A model generated the notes under the pieces. The model worked only from the letters and a program-made list of their open reading frames with translations. It did no database searches and had not been told where the DNA came from. Shown piece after piece: positions 24,100 to 36,700 of a stretch of 64,000 nucleotides of DNA. The DNA is taken from NCBI RefSeq assembly GCF_000208745.1, contig NC_030850.1:6242684-6306683 (forward strand), written 5' to 3'. The DNA comes from Theobroma cacao. Taxonomy: Eukaryota > Streptophyta > Magnoliopsida > Malvales > Malvaceae. The first letter of the stretch is position 1; every line of letters begins with the position of its first letter. The position numbers were made by a program, and so were the translations under genes.

Positions 24100-24550
24100 C
24101 TATAAAAAAGGAAACAAATTTAAATAAAATTTTAGATTTTTTATTATATTTAATTAATTTTTATATTTTATTTTAAATCAAATAAATTTTTATATTTTTA
24201 TTTTGAGTCAAATAAATTCTTTTAATTAATAATTAATTTAATTAAAATAATATTTGTCATTGCATGTTATTTGATACTCAAGTGATATGTTAACATATCA
24301 TAATTGATTATAACATGACATGATACTATGATCGTCTAATATTTTTTACCTTCCACATCAACATCATGACGGTGTTATGTAAATATAAAATGACAAGTGA
24401 TATTTTAATTAATGATAATTAATTAATAATTATAAAAATTTATTTGATTTAAAATAAAAATATAAGGTTTGATTGAATACAACAAAAGAATAAGAGTTTA
24501 TTTGAATTTTTTTGAATAATTTATAAATTTATTTAAACATTATGTTATAA
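24100..24550. mobile_element. AT-rich foldback element (MITE-like), copy 2 of 5
   Basis: The left arm has ATTTTATTTTAAATCAAATAA. The right arm has TTATTTGATTTAAAATAAAA, its near-exact inverse. The core carries TAAAATGACAAGTGATATTT. Ends are approximate. Confidence 0.65.
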
Positions 24551-25360
24551 TAGATTAATCGGTGAAAAATTGTTTATTATGTCTTGCAAGTTATACCCAA
24601 TGTGGGTTAATTTTGTTATATCAAAACAATATTCAAATTGGGAATGGCAATTAGGATTTATAGATTTTCTTATCTCATCGCTCTACCGGCTCCCATTTAT
24701 TCAAAGAATTTAAGCCTTCCAAATTTAAAGTTTTACACAGCTCGGTGGGTATCTATTTGGGGATAGCTTTTAAGATTTTACAAGGGGAAAAATCAAGGAA
24801 AAGAGGCATTTTAACCAGAATTTGCTTCAACCCATCTGTCAAAATATATCTAGAAAACTTTCAAACTATATATATATATATATATCTAGAAAGAAAATAT
24901 ACATGAAATAGAACTAAATTGCAATGGTAAGTGCATATAACTATTCAAAAGTGTTAGAATCTGTTTTTTTTCCCAAAAAATTATATTTGAAAACAAAAAA
25001 GAGTTTCACATTTAATGGCAAAAATTATTAAATAATATTGCAAATTCTGAAGTCATTTAATATAAAGTATATATTAATTGATGGTCTTTTACAGTTTTAC
25101 TATGATAGATTTCATATATTAAAATTTTGCAAGAAGAAGGTGATTAAAAAACTATTGCAAATATATATTTTTGGCAACATAACTGTTTTTAGTATCTCGT
25201 AGCAATCAAATTTCATAGTATTTTGCAACAATTGAAAATTTTGAACAAAATCTGTTTTGGTAGTAATATATGAATTGTTGCAATTAGTTGTAATGCAAAA
25301 GAGTATTTTCATCAAAAATTTTAAATATTTTTATTGTGTAATTTAATTTGCAGCAAGGGA

Positions 25361-25543
25361 AGTATGTTGCTAAATGCTAACTATCAAATATCTTGAAGTG
25401 CTAAAAAGGCATATATATAGGATTAATCACCATTCTTTATTTTTATAATATTAGTATGTTGCTAAATGCTAACCATCAAATATCTTGAACTGCTAAAAAG
25501 GCATATATATAGGATTAATCACCATTCTTTTTTTATAATATTT
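25361..25543. repeat. 92-bp tandem duplication
   Basis: The segment starting AGTATGTTGCTAAATGCTAA at 25361 is repeated at 25453 with only a few differences. It contains CTAAAAAGGCATATATATAG. Confidence 0.9.
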
Positions 25544-25544
25544 T

Positions 25545-25940
25545 TTAAAAAAATTAAATTATTTAACAAAATTCAAATAAATTTTATTTTTTTATTATAT
25601 CAAGTCAAATCTCCATATTTTTATTTTTTATCAAATAGATCATTATAATTAAAAATTAACTAAGTGTCACTCGTCAAAATGACAAGTCATTTTATTTTCA
25701 AGTGACATTGATATGAAAGATAAAAAATATCATATAATCATGTCATTAATGTTTTCATCTAATATGATATGTCAACAAATCATGTCAATATTACATAAAA
25801 TGTTTTAACTAATAGCAGTTTGTTAATAATTAATTATAAGAGTTTATTTAACTCAAAATAAAAATATACTAAAAATAATAATATATTTAAATATATTTGA
25901 ACAATTCAAAAACTTTATTAAATATTATACATTTTTTTTC
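25545..25940. mobile_element. AT-rich foldback element (MITE-like), copy 3 of 5
   Basis: The left arm CATATTTTTATTTTTTATCAA is mirrored by the right arm ACTCAAAATAAAAATATACT. Left TTCAAATAAA mirrors right TTTATTTAACTC and TTTGAACAATTC. It adjoins the 92-bp duplication. Confidence 0.6.
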
Positions 25941-28900
25941 TTCTTTTTTGAAAGGGAGGGAAAAGAGTGCTTAATTTTTTGACTTTTTAATTGTTGTGAC
26001 AAATTGTCCCTTCACCTTTACAATAAGATAACTCAATCAACTACCTATGGGTATGATTTTCATTTAGCGGCATTAAGAATAACAGAATATTGATGTTTGG
26101 TGGAGCATTAAAATTTGCTTGTTATGTTATTTAAATATGTTGTATTGGAAAAAAAAATAATTTAAAAAATTAAAAATCCGATGAATAGAATCGAATATTT
26201 TGAATTCGTTGTACACCGGCTAGGACAGAAAAAGAAAAGGCCCAAAAATAGGTAGGTATTTGTGAAGCTAGAAGTAGTAGTAAGGCGATATAAAAGAAGA
26301 AATCCCAAGTGACATAATGGCCACCTATAAACAGAGACAAAAATGAAATGATGGAGTTGGCCACCCCCCCCTATCTCCCCCATTTAGGGCCCATTCACTA
26401 AACCATAATTTACTAACATTACTTTAATTTTTTAATTTTTAATTTCTTTTTAAAACAATCGAAAACCCCACAAGAAGGGTCACTGCAAATTTTGCTACAT
26501 ATTATTCCCACATAGTACGTAACATTATGACGTCATGGCTACGTTTGTCTCACGTCAGCTTCGACACCCCCAAAAATTAAAAAAAAAGAACAGAGGAATT
26601 AGCATTGGTTTTTCCTCTCTTTTAGTGTTAAAAGTGTTTAACTATATCCTTCGGTAGTCCAAAATTTGTTTAAGAAATTATTCTCAGTCGTTTTAATATA
26701 TTTTTCATATATTATTACATTATTAAAGCACGTTACAAATTAAGTGATATCAACCTAATTAATTAAATTAAATATTTTACTTTAAAATCGACTTTTTTTT
26801 GTTCTTTTGAAAATTGTGGGACTTGATTAGAGAGGAAAAGAAAATGACCTTAAAAGTTATATTATAGTTACAGCGCCTGCCTTCTGCTGTCAGGCCGGAT
26901 GTTAGACACAAAGTTACCACATATATTTAGCAGTGCCCAAATTAAGAAAAGCTATTTAAAAAGGAAAGGCTACCCTTTCAAATGGATCCTCTCTAGAGCA
27001 TTGAAAAATCACTGATTTAGTATTAGTTTTGGTTTTAGTTTTAAGGTTCACACACATCCATGAATTTTCTTAAAAATAATAATCGTTTCAACTTAATTTT
27101 TAGTATGTTAGGGAATTTAAAGTTAATTTTAGAAACAAAAATGTAAGTAATAAACATAATAATCAATTAACCCAAAAGGAAAATCAAAAAGTGAATCCAA
27201 CCCCCACGGTTAGAGTTGTTGAAAATTGAGTGAAAAATTTGCTTAGACGAATTTAATTCTCAGCACCAACAAAAAGTTTCTTTAGACATTAGCCAATTTT
27301 ATTTATAAAATTTTACAAAAATGTATAAAAAATAAATCATAATTTACATTGATTTTTTTAGTTCCTTCAAATATTGGTTCAAAATTTTTACAAAGTAACC
27401 AAAACTCTAGCCTTTGTAAGAACATGTATAGAATTTATTTTCAATTCTTTTAGAATTAATTCCATCAAAATTGATTAGATGCTCTCACCAATGCATGTAT
27501 TTAAGAAGGAAGCATTAAGGAGTCATATAATATCAAAAAAACTCAATTCAAATTTCTATCCTTCAAAGAAAAATCAATAAAAAATAAATTAAAACGGCAT
27601 CTAATTATTGTTTTCTCTTTTGCATGATATACATAACTACATCATTATAGGCTCCTTTTGCATATGAAGATTTTAATCAGAAACTACAACCTTAATCTAT
27701 AACATGTCTATGATTTTTAACCATCATATGCCTACACACTACTCATTATTTTCCAATAAAAGGGAGTTGATGATTTTACTGAAATTTACCATCAAAAGTA
27801 CCCTCATTAACATAATTGTTGAATAATAGAGAGATAATTAATCACAATGGTCGGATTGCTTGTTTGCAACAATCAAAATGATGATAGCAATGGTATGGTC
27901 CACACAATGAATATTATACTTGGGAAAGAATTGGAAAAGTAATTATAATTACCAATGGATTATTATTATGTTAAATTGAAGAGATGATGATAACAATATA
28001 ATGGGGGTGGGTTTGGAATTTGAGAAATGGTGGGTGGAGAGAGAGAGAAGGGGGAGAGAGGTGGGGTTGGATTTTGGTTTTGGAGGAAGTATATGTATGG
28101 AAAGTGAAATAGCAAAAGGGCAGGTGAGAAAAGGTGAGAAGCTTTTTTTCTGCCAAAAGTCAAATAGAGCCTCTTTCATCAATCATAATGATATCTTCAC
28201 CGCTGATTGCAGAGGGGGATAGATTTGCACCCAAGATTCATCATCATTGCCCTTGATATTTTCTTTTCTTTTCTTTGTTTTTTTTCCTTTCCTTGTTGCT
28301 AAAAGGAAACCCTAGAAAGTTAAATTATATGCAAAAGAAACCGTAGAAAATGACAGAAAAAATATGATTCTGGTGAATGATAGTTTATAATTTTCTTTTT
28401 CACTTCTTATTATGATGCCCGATTATATATACTTAAGATTTCTCTATCTATGAATTGTTGCGTACTCAACTGTTTTCGCTTTTTCTTTTGCTTCACCTTG
28501 GAGGTGTAGGTTTAGCCAACTTCGATGACAACGGAGTGCATGGAATTTCCATGCAATTCTTGGCCATAGAAATTAAGCGGCTATAAAATTAACCAATTTG
28601 TCGCCTATTGTTGACCTCCTTAACACAGGAAAATTCCACTAACAAATGAGACATGAAATTTCCATGCTTTTGAGGTCAAAAAGTAACATGCCTTGCACTA
28701 CATATAAATCTAAAAACCCAAATTTGCTGATCAATAAAAAGTCTAAACAGATAGTAGCATGTCACGGTTTACACCTTCCACTTCCACTTTTCTTTTTCCT
28801 TTTGCATTTAAAATTCGAGATAAAAGTTCAAAAATGAAGGGCTGGACATGAAACAAAAAAACAATATCCCTTTATATAAACTCCATGATTTCTTATAGCT

Positions 28901-29188
28901 AATAAATATTTAAAGGGTCTTTTTAGTTTCTAGTAAGTATTAGTTTTTTTACATACAGAGGGAAAAAGCAGAAAGAAGAGCCAAAAAGAAAAGTGGTTGG
29001 TCACATTAAAGGTATTTGGTTACTACTTTCATTTCATAATAAAATCTTACCAGTATAATTCTCTTTGTCTATCTATGATTCTATCCTACAAGTTTGAGAG
29101 AGACCCTCCTCGATTTCTTTTAACCTAGACTCCTTCTATTTGTAGTAGATAATCTAAAATCCCTGGCTAACGACCCAAGTTTTTCTCC
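25941..29188. other. Intergenic sequence and upstream region of the WRKY13-like gene
   Basis: No gene was recognised. Near 28001-28160 the plus strand is purine-rich (GA-rich). A W-box-type TTGACC lies at about 28611, roughly 650 bp before the WRKY ATG, compatible with WRKY cross- or autoregulation, though such short motifs are common by chance. Confidence 0.45.
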
Positions 29189-29197
29189 TATATAAAA
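29189..29197 (+). promoter_or_regulatory. TATA box of the WRKY13-like gene
   Basis: TATATAAAA lies about 75 bp before the predicted ATG at 29266, giving a short leader of about 45 bp if transcription starts about 30 bp downstream. Confidence 0.6.
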
Positions 29198-29265
29198 GGA
29201 ACCGAGAGCTAATTCAATTTGTTTCTAATCTTCCACAAGCCTCCAGAGAGATAGAAACTAAAGAG

Positions 29266-32200
29266 ATGTCATCATCCTCCCAAGCCATGCTAAACCAAGG
29301 CTTGTTTGAGGAGCAAGAGATGCCTACTCAGATGGGTTTCTTTGCTTTTCCAGCAAACTTGAGTTGCCCAGCTCCATTGGGTTGCCACCAATCTCTCAAA
29401 GCCTTCAGTATAGAATCAGCCGATGCACCTTCTGCTGCTAATCTAACTGAAACCCTACTCTCATCTGCCACCACTGCAAAGCATAGAGATGACTCTGCCT
29501 CTGATTTTGGAGGGCCCCAGCTCCTTTCCTTGCAGAGATCTAGTGCAAATTTCTGGTAAAAATATCGCGCTTTTACAATAATAATAATCATGCAAAGATT
29601 CATTTGGTTTTCTTCCTTTTTCTTAGTTTTATTCATTTCCATCTTTCTTCCTTTTCTTACCTTGCATGTAAAATGAAATAGTAAGACTCTATTGAATATT
29701 TACTAATTTTGTTCAATTTCAATCACCCAAGAAAAAGAGGAAAAAAAAGTTTGGTTTCCATGCAGCGCAGATATATCTCCTTGTATGTCTTAGTAAATGA
29801 TATTGGGGTCTCGTTTGATATGTTTTTAGGGCCTGGGGAGAGGTAAACGAGTGTTTGGGAAGCAAGAAAATTGGTGTAGATGATCATCTAGGCGTTTCAG
29901 CAATGAAGATGAAAAGGATAAAAGCAAGGAGAAAGGTGAGGGAGCCTAGGTTTTGCTTCAAGACCATGAGCGATGTGGATGTGTTGGATGATGGATACAA
30001 GTGGAGAAAGTACGGCCAGAAAGTGGTAAAGAACACCCAGCATCCCAGGTATGTTAATTGCACATTCCAAAAATAATAATCTTCTTTTTGTTTTTTTGTT
30101 TTTTTTTTGCTTTTTAACACTTAAATCTCCAGGAAAAGTTACTAACATTCACATGAAGTTTTTAGCCTTAGTTGTACCCCATACACATGCTATGCTTCCT
30201 TCCTTTTATTTATCTTTTGTTCTGTCTTTCTCTTCTCTCTCTCTCTCTCTCTGTAATTATACATGTTATCATGACTAGTAGGCTTTACAGGCTTGATGTT
30301 GCATGAGATCTGAATATGGGTAATTATGGGTATATATTAATCATGAAATTACAATAAAGAAATTTTAAAGCCTAAAAGAACTAGTAATTATTACCTTCAA
30401 AAGATACAAAATCACAATGTAAAGATAAAAAGGAAAAAAAATGTACAACAATTGATCAATTATAATGCACCCTAAAAAGGAAGGTAGAAGATCTTTAACA
30501 ATGCCAAATAGATGGCAAATTGGCAATGCCAGAATAAAAATGGTATATGTACTCTATGGTTAAATAGAGATTCCCTATTGCATGCCATGAGTCAGGAGAA
30601 GATTAAGCAGCCATTATAAGGATGACAAAAGTTAAACATAATAATGAGAGCAATTTTATAACGAAGAAGATCTAGACTAGAACAGTGACAGTAAACCCTG
30701 GGTGTACAGATTCATTATCACAACAAATTTCTATGTTACTTCTTTGAACATGCAGGATGTGCAAAATATTATAGCGGGAGAGGCAATATTATTCAGTAGA
30801 TATATATTTTTTTACTCACTTTTTGTGAAACTAAAGTGTTTTCGCATTAAAATAATTTTCTTTTCAAAAGATAGAAGTAAATGCTTTACCGATGATAGTG
30901 TCAAAATATCATCTCGATAAGAGTTAGATGCTTCGTTTTCGACAAAGAGATTTCAGGTTCAAATCCTTACTTAAATTAAGTATTAAAAAAAGAAAAGAAA
31001 GTAAACGTGGTTTCAAAGTCGTTGTGTGTACTGGTAGTTTGTGCTAAGCTGCTTAGCTAATTGTTGACATAAATGGATGATAGAAAGGACGCAATGCAAC
31101 GTATAGACCGTAGGGGTTTTGGTCCTGAGTGCTTTTGTAGTATGAATTCTATGCATTGTGCAGCTGCTAAAACAGTGTATTTTACTCATTTCATGTTGAC
31201 AAGGATCTCACTTTTAATTTGTCACCATGTAGAAAACCAACAGACTTTCTTACAAAGTAGAGAAAAATTTCCAAGGCAATGATTTCAGCTCTGAATGACT
31301 AAAAGAATGCATAATTATACAGTTATATACTTTGGGTTTTTGCATATCATGCTTTTCGAAAAATTATCGGGGGCTGAAGGGAGAATAATGTGCAATATGT
31401 GCTGAGTCAAAAGCGTGCTTAATGTCCTCAATTTGCATTAGAAATTTCAGCCCCGCATAAGTGCTGAATCATGTCTTATCGTCCAGGGGCTGTTGTTTTT
31501 TCAACTGTTTATTATGATCATTTTTGACTTTAACTTCTCACAGAAAGCCTGGTTTACTTGGGAGGAAGGATGGGTCAATACTCAATAGGAGAAAACACTT
31601 AAAATATTCTTCAATCCGCAAAGCCCTATTAGACTATACGTCTATATATCCAAACTAAATTAAAAGGTCATATGTATATTTTTCATACTATTAAGAACTA
31701 AACCTAAGATCTTTTCTCTTCTGAAATGGGGATATAAGCTTGGAATTCATATTTTGATGGTAAATGTCACTATTTTTAGGCTATTTTTAGACTTCGTTCA
31801 CTCCAAAAACCCAATTCCCGTGAGTGAAAATAAATAGTTCTTTTGCTTTTTAAACATTTACTTCAAGAATGATTTTCCATTGGTAATCATTGGTTCATGA
31901 AGGGGTTTTTTTCTTTTTATTGGATAAGTTACATTGAGGATTTTGAGTATGTTATAATGTAATTAGACCCTTGTTACGTACAAAGGTTTAAATCTTTTAA
32001 CTGTGATCTATTTTTGCTAAGTATAACCATTCTGGCAATTATTTGCTTAATTAGGTTTATTTCCTTTCTTTTTGGTAATAGAAAAGAACTAACAATGTAG
32101 TAAAGGATTGAAGGGGATTCTAGTTAAATTAACATTTTCTTTTCAAAGGGTTGGTTTTTTTTTTTTTTTTGAAGAAAAAAAAGAATTAAAATAAATTGCT

Positions 32201-33417
32201 ATAATGGTTTTTCGTGGCAAAACAGTTTTAGAAGTTGTCTGCATTCAAGACAGTATGTGAGGGGCAATTTAAATATTTTGCATTCATCATCACCAATGAA
32301 AGTTCCTAGTTAGTATATATAGATATTTACATTCTAATATTATCAGTAATATATTTCCCCAAACAAAATAATGAGGAGTGGAGCTAGTAGGGCCCCTCCC
32401 TATATGTTATATGTGAGAGGACGCCTCCTAATCCAAATTGTAGCCCCCATTTGGTAATCATAACTGAGGACTTATTGTTGCTTTGATTAATTTGATTATT
32501 ATGAAACACAGTGACCATGTCCACCTTCATGCGGCCTTCAGATTCTCACAAAGAATGCCCTGGTTTTCACTTTATTTACCCATACTTATTGATTTCTCTG
32601 TTACATGATCTCTCCTCTTTCTTTTTTTCACTTTTTTCTCTTTCTTTTATCCATTCTCTACTTAGCTATTATGAAATTAATGATTTGTTATATGATCTGA
32701 CACTTCCAAAGATAGACCTTTTTCTTTTTCTTTCTTTCTTTTTTTTTTTTTTGGATTCTATTTATTTGGAGTTTTTCTAGCGGCCTTGCAGCATTAGTGG
32801 TAAACTTTCGCCATGTTCAGGAGATGATTTCCAATATGTAGATTGTGAATTTGCTTTTACAAAGAATACAATGCTTTGCACTGTTTCATCAATGATAACC
32901 TCATGCATGGCCCTTGGTTAATTTCTGCCTGTTACTAGTTCAATTTGCAGCATGTACAAGCCTGGATGAATGAACAATGGTGATCACATTTCTTATATTT
33001 ACAGATATTTCTTGCAGTTTTGCTTTAGCAGAATAAGATGCTATAATTAAATATATAGTTGAAAAAACAAGCCCCTGGCATTTGTATATCTATAGCAGAC
33101 ATCTTTCTCCTCCATTTGCTGCATTCACATGTTATGTCATGAACAACACTTATTTCACATGCAACTGAACCTTACTCATCACCCCATATTATTAGCAAAA
33201 AACAAAGTACTAAATTTGCTTGGGGAAAATGTATACGAAATGCAGGAGCTACTATCGATGTACGCAAGATAATTGTCGGGTCAAGAAAAGAGTGGAGAGA
33301 TTAGCAGAGGATCCGAGGATGGTAATAACAACATACGAAGGGAGACACGTACATTCCCCGTCACACGACCTGGAAGACTCGCAAGCGCCATCTCAGCTTA
33401 ACAATTTCTTCTGGTAG
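29266..33417 (+). CDS. WRKY13: WRKY transcription factor, group IIc, WRKY13 type
   Basis: Nuclear DNA-binding regulator; Arabidopsis WRKY13 acts in stem secondary-wall development and flowering control. Exons are 29266-29555, 29830-30048 and 33246-33417, joined by GT-AG introns, for 681 nt and 226 residues. The N-terminus has MLNQGLFEE and the NLTETLLSS block. A WAW motif spans the first splice. Then come [15 protein letters not shown] (about 128-142), [17 protein letters not shown] (145-161) and a zinc finger of C175-X4-C180-X23-H204-X-H206. The C-terminus is NNFFW, as in WRKY13 rather than WRKY12. The second intron falls in the codon before SYYRC, the conserved WRKY-domain position. The start is the first ATG after the TATA box and fits the family N-terminus. 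All key residues are intact. Confidence is high for family and structure, somewhat lower for strict orthology. Confidence 0.93.
30049..33245 (+). other. Large second intron of the WRKY13-like gene (3.2 kb)
   Basis: Starts GTATGT and ends TGCAG, interrupting the WRKY domain. It contains a (TC)n run and a B-box-like GGTTCAAATCC near 30953 that may be a tRNA-derived SINE relic. No coding exon was recognised within it. Confidence 0.85.
30234..30252. repeat. (TC)n microsatellite
   Basis: About nine CT units near the start of WRKY13-like intron 2. Confidence 0.9.
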
Positions 33418-33751
33418 CTAGCAGCATGCCTACTTAACCAAATCACATATATAATTTATGTGCTTAATTCTCGAATCTGGTTTGTGTAATGAACTTTGTT
33501 GTCTTTGATAGTTTTTGGGTACTTAGAGAAAAAACATTCAAAATAAAATTTGAAAGGGGTGATGGTTGTACATGGTCGCAATTCTCAATGAGGCCTCTCC
33601 CCCCCGTATGCTCTTACAAATATGTCCACTATGATGAACAATACCCTTCTGTTTTTTTTTTTTTCTCTCTTTTTGTAAATTTTGTAGAATATATAGAGTA
33701 GTATGTCTTGTCGAAGTTCCCCAATGTTTTGAATTATTAGGTCTATATATT

Positions 33752-33757
33752 AATAAA
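33752..33757 (+). promoter_or_regulatory. Candidate polyadenylation signal of the WRKY13-like gene
   Basis: AATAAA 335 bp after the stop codon, within the AT-rich 3' flank. Plant signals are loose, so this is only suggestive. Confidence 0.35.
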
Positions 33758-36700
33758 ATAATGAGTTTCTTTTTCTTCGTGAATTGAGTGGAATTTGTTG
33801 ATCACCTAACAGGAAGCTAAGCTAGGGTGGAATAATTTATCCACTCGGGAAGAAACATCAATCGTTTTTTGTTGTATTCTGCCTCTTTTGCATGTCTGGA
33901 AATGATTGCTTTGTGTTGCTTAAAAATAAAAATTTCCGAGACGAAACAGACGATTAGGACATAGCAACAAGTATCAAGTCGCAGGGAAATTAATGACTGG
34001 GAACAGAAACCTTGCACGTGACCATTCATCAGTAATAATAACATTAAGCCGGGTAATAATAGTTCTCGTCACTTTTTTCCTTGTGCCACAGCCTTTTTCC
34101 CTGCTTTTTTTGGATAATAAAATTCTTGTTTATTCATAAACATTAATAACTTATTTCTAAAAAGGATATTTTGATTTTTATTTTGTTTTAAAATGATATT
34201 TTTTACTTTTTATTGTTTACAACTTTAATCAATAGGTTTGAAAAAATGAAATTCAATTCTACATCACTTATTATATACCAAATAGACATTGTAAGACAAA
34301 AATACTTTTTATATCATTCTACAAATTCAAACATACTTTTTGAAAGAATAATCGTTAAATCAAATATGAATATGAATCGTAAAATTTTGATCAGACTATT
34401 TTTTTCATTCTGCTTCTCTATCTATAATTACTTGAGCTAAACTCGAGAGGCAATGATCTCGATTTCCAAATTGGCATAAAAATGGAGGACTTTGATTCCT
34501 AGATCAAGATGTTAGGGATGAGCTTCATTCTCCGGGCCGAATTGTTACCACCAATTATATAACAATAATTCGTTTTGTCATATTTCGAAAATCATAATAA
34601 TGTATGTTGTACAAATTGAAGATTACTATATCATAATCAAGTTTGTTCAAATTGTTCATCTTTTACCATAAAATTCCATTGTTTCGGGTATCAAAATTGT
34701 CATTAATTGCCTGTTGATGATCATTGCTATATCCACAATTTTGAAGATGCTTTATTTGATATTTCCATTAAAAAAAAGAAAAAGAAACTTTCGTGGGCTT
34801 TGAGAAGTCCACACAAACTTTGGAAATTGACCCTTAGTCTGCAGGCCTAAAGCCTTCAAAATTTTCTACCCCAACGTAAAATCAAGAACCCCATGATGTC
34901 AGTACAAGCCCATGTATGAACAATCACAAGTATTTAATTATTTTTCTTCAATTTTGAGAGAAAAACTACAAATAGAAGAGAAACCTTGAAGAATGCTTAT
35001 TCTTATGAATAATATTTTTTTCCTTTTTGTTCTTATTGGAGACCCACAGAAGGGAAAACATAATTATTATATCATCCTGAAAAAGAATGATGCAATCATA
35101 ATCTAAAGTACAAAAATATTGAATGGTTTTTGCATCTTGGTAATTTTTTTTTTTAGTGATGATAATGAAGAGAAATCATTACAATCATCAGAAATGTGAC
35201 ATAATGATCTGATGTATTCAATTTCAGTCAACTGAAAAGAAAAGCAGGCAGAAGCCCATCAGGCCTTTTTTGTCTATTCATTGTATTATTGGTAGGTATT
35301 TTGTTGTCTTTTTCCAGTTTTTTGTCCCTGTGTTTTTGTTTGTTTGTACAACATTAGCAAAAAAAAATAAAAAATGAAAGCATTGTTCATGTAATGGGTC
35401 TTGATTCTTGATGTTAATTTTGTTTTTATTTTTTTTATGAAAGGAATAATGGGATTGGGGAAGAGATTGATTGGATTCCAAATGAAAGGCTATAGTTTTT
35501 GAATTCACTGCTCATTTGCAAGTTGAATGTTTCATTGGAATTTCATTTGTGGGTTTCTTATTTAATAAGTTAGGAAAAGACGCATCTGATAATTTAATTA
35601 TTTGATTTTTTTATTTAAAAAATAAAATTAAATCTTTTTTTCAAAATCTAAAAAAAAATTAAGAAAAGGCAAATCAATTATCAAATTAATTCCCATACCC
35701 GGAAGAGATATAATGCTTGGGCTGGGTTGGGTTATAAGATTTGGGTAAAGAATTTCGGATCAAGTCTCCATACATACCTTCTACCCAAGCAGAAACTAAG
35801 AATTAAGTCTTCTGAAGATGGCTATGTTGTATCAATCCCTACTCAAAATTGGATTCCAATCCTGTTCCTCTAGAAATTGTCTGGTTTGTCAAGTTACTAA
35901 TTAACTATTATATGTAGGATTGAGAATCTTGAAACGTATAACAAGTTCATTCATGCAGGTGTGTTTGTAGAATTATTTTATTTTTTATGTATGTGAATAT
36001 TAAAAATTATGGACACATGAATGTTTCGAGGAAAAAAGAAATACCACCACAAGAAAGTAGTAATTTACTGGGCCTTATTCTTAGTACTGTATGGCTGTTT
36101 TCAAAGAAGATATGGGCATAGCTGCAGAAATACGAGATATGGCTATAGACAAAATCTTCATTAGGAGACAGTAATGAAGGGTTAAACTTCACCTGTTTTT
36201 GTAGCCAGAATCTAAAACATTGCTGGTTTTGCTCTCAAACCCCTAGGAAATTTTCCCTGACCAGGAAAGTTTGTCTAAATAGAACATGTACCAAAGGACT
36301 TTGGCTTCTGGTGATGTGGGAATTCTCTGCAATTATTTTATTATTTCTTATGCACCATCTAAGATTTTTATATAGTAGATGAATTTCTCTTACAATTTTC
36401 TTCTCGACATTTACATGTCAAAATTATTTTCACAGAATATTCGCCGTTTATCCGATGATATATACATGTATTTTTTTTATTAAAAAATCAGGAACAATTT
36501 ATTTCTTTGTTGCACCAAGCTCTATATCAATAAGGTGCTTGAAACTTAACTGAATTAAAATCTAAATCAAATTTGTTTAGTAAGAAGCCTTTTCTTTTAA
36601 GTTTAAGGAACAAAGTCAATGTTGATTATGAAAACTTGTTTAAAAAATGCTTGGGTTCATTTACATTCATGAGCAGAACTTGCAACAAAGCAAGTGACTT

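Noticed and set aside
30940..30975. Possible tRNA gene from GGTTCAAATCC
   Set aside because: No acceptor stem, A box at proper spacing or anticodon arm can be drawn. At most it is a SINE relic.
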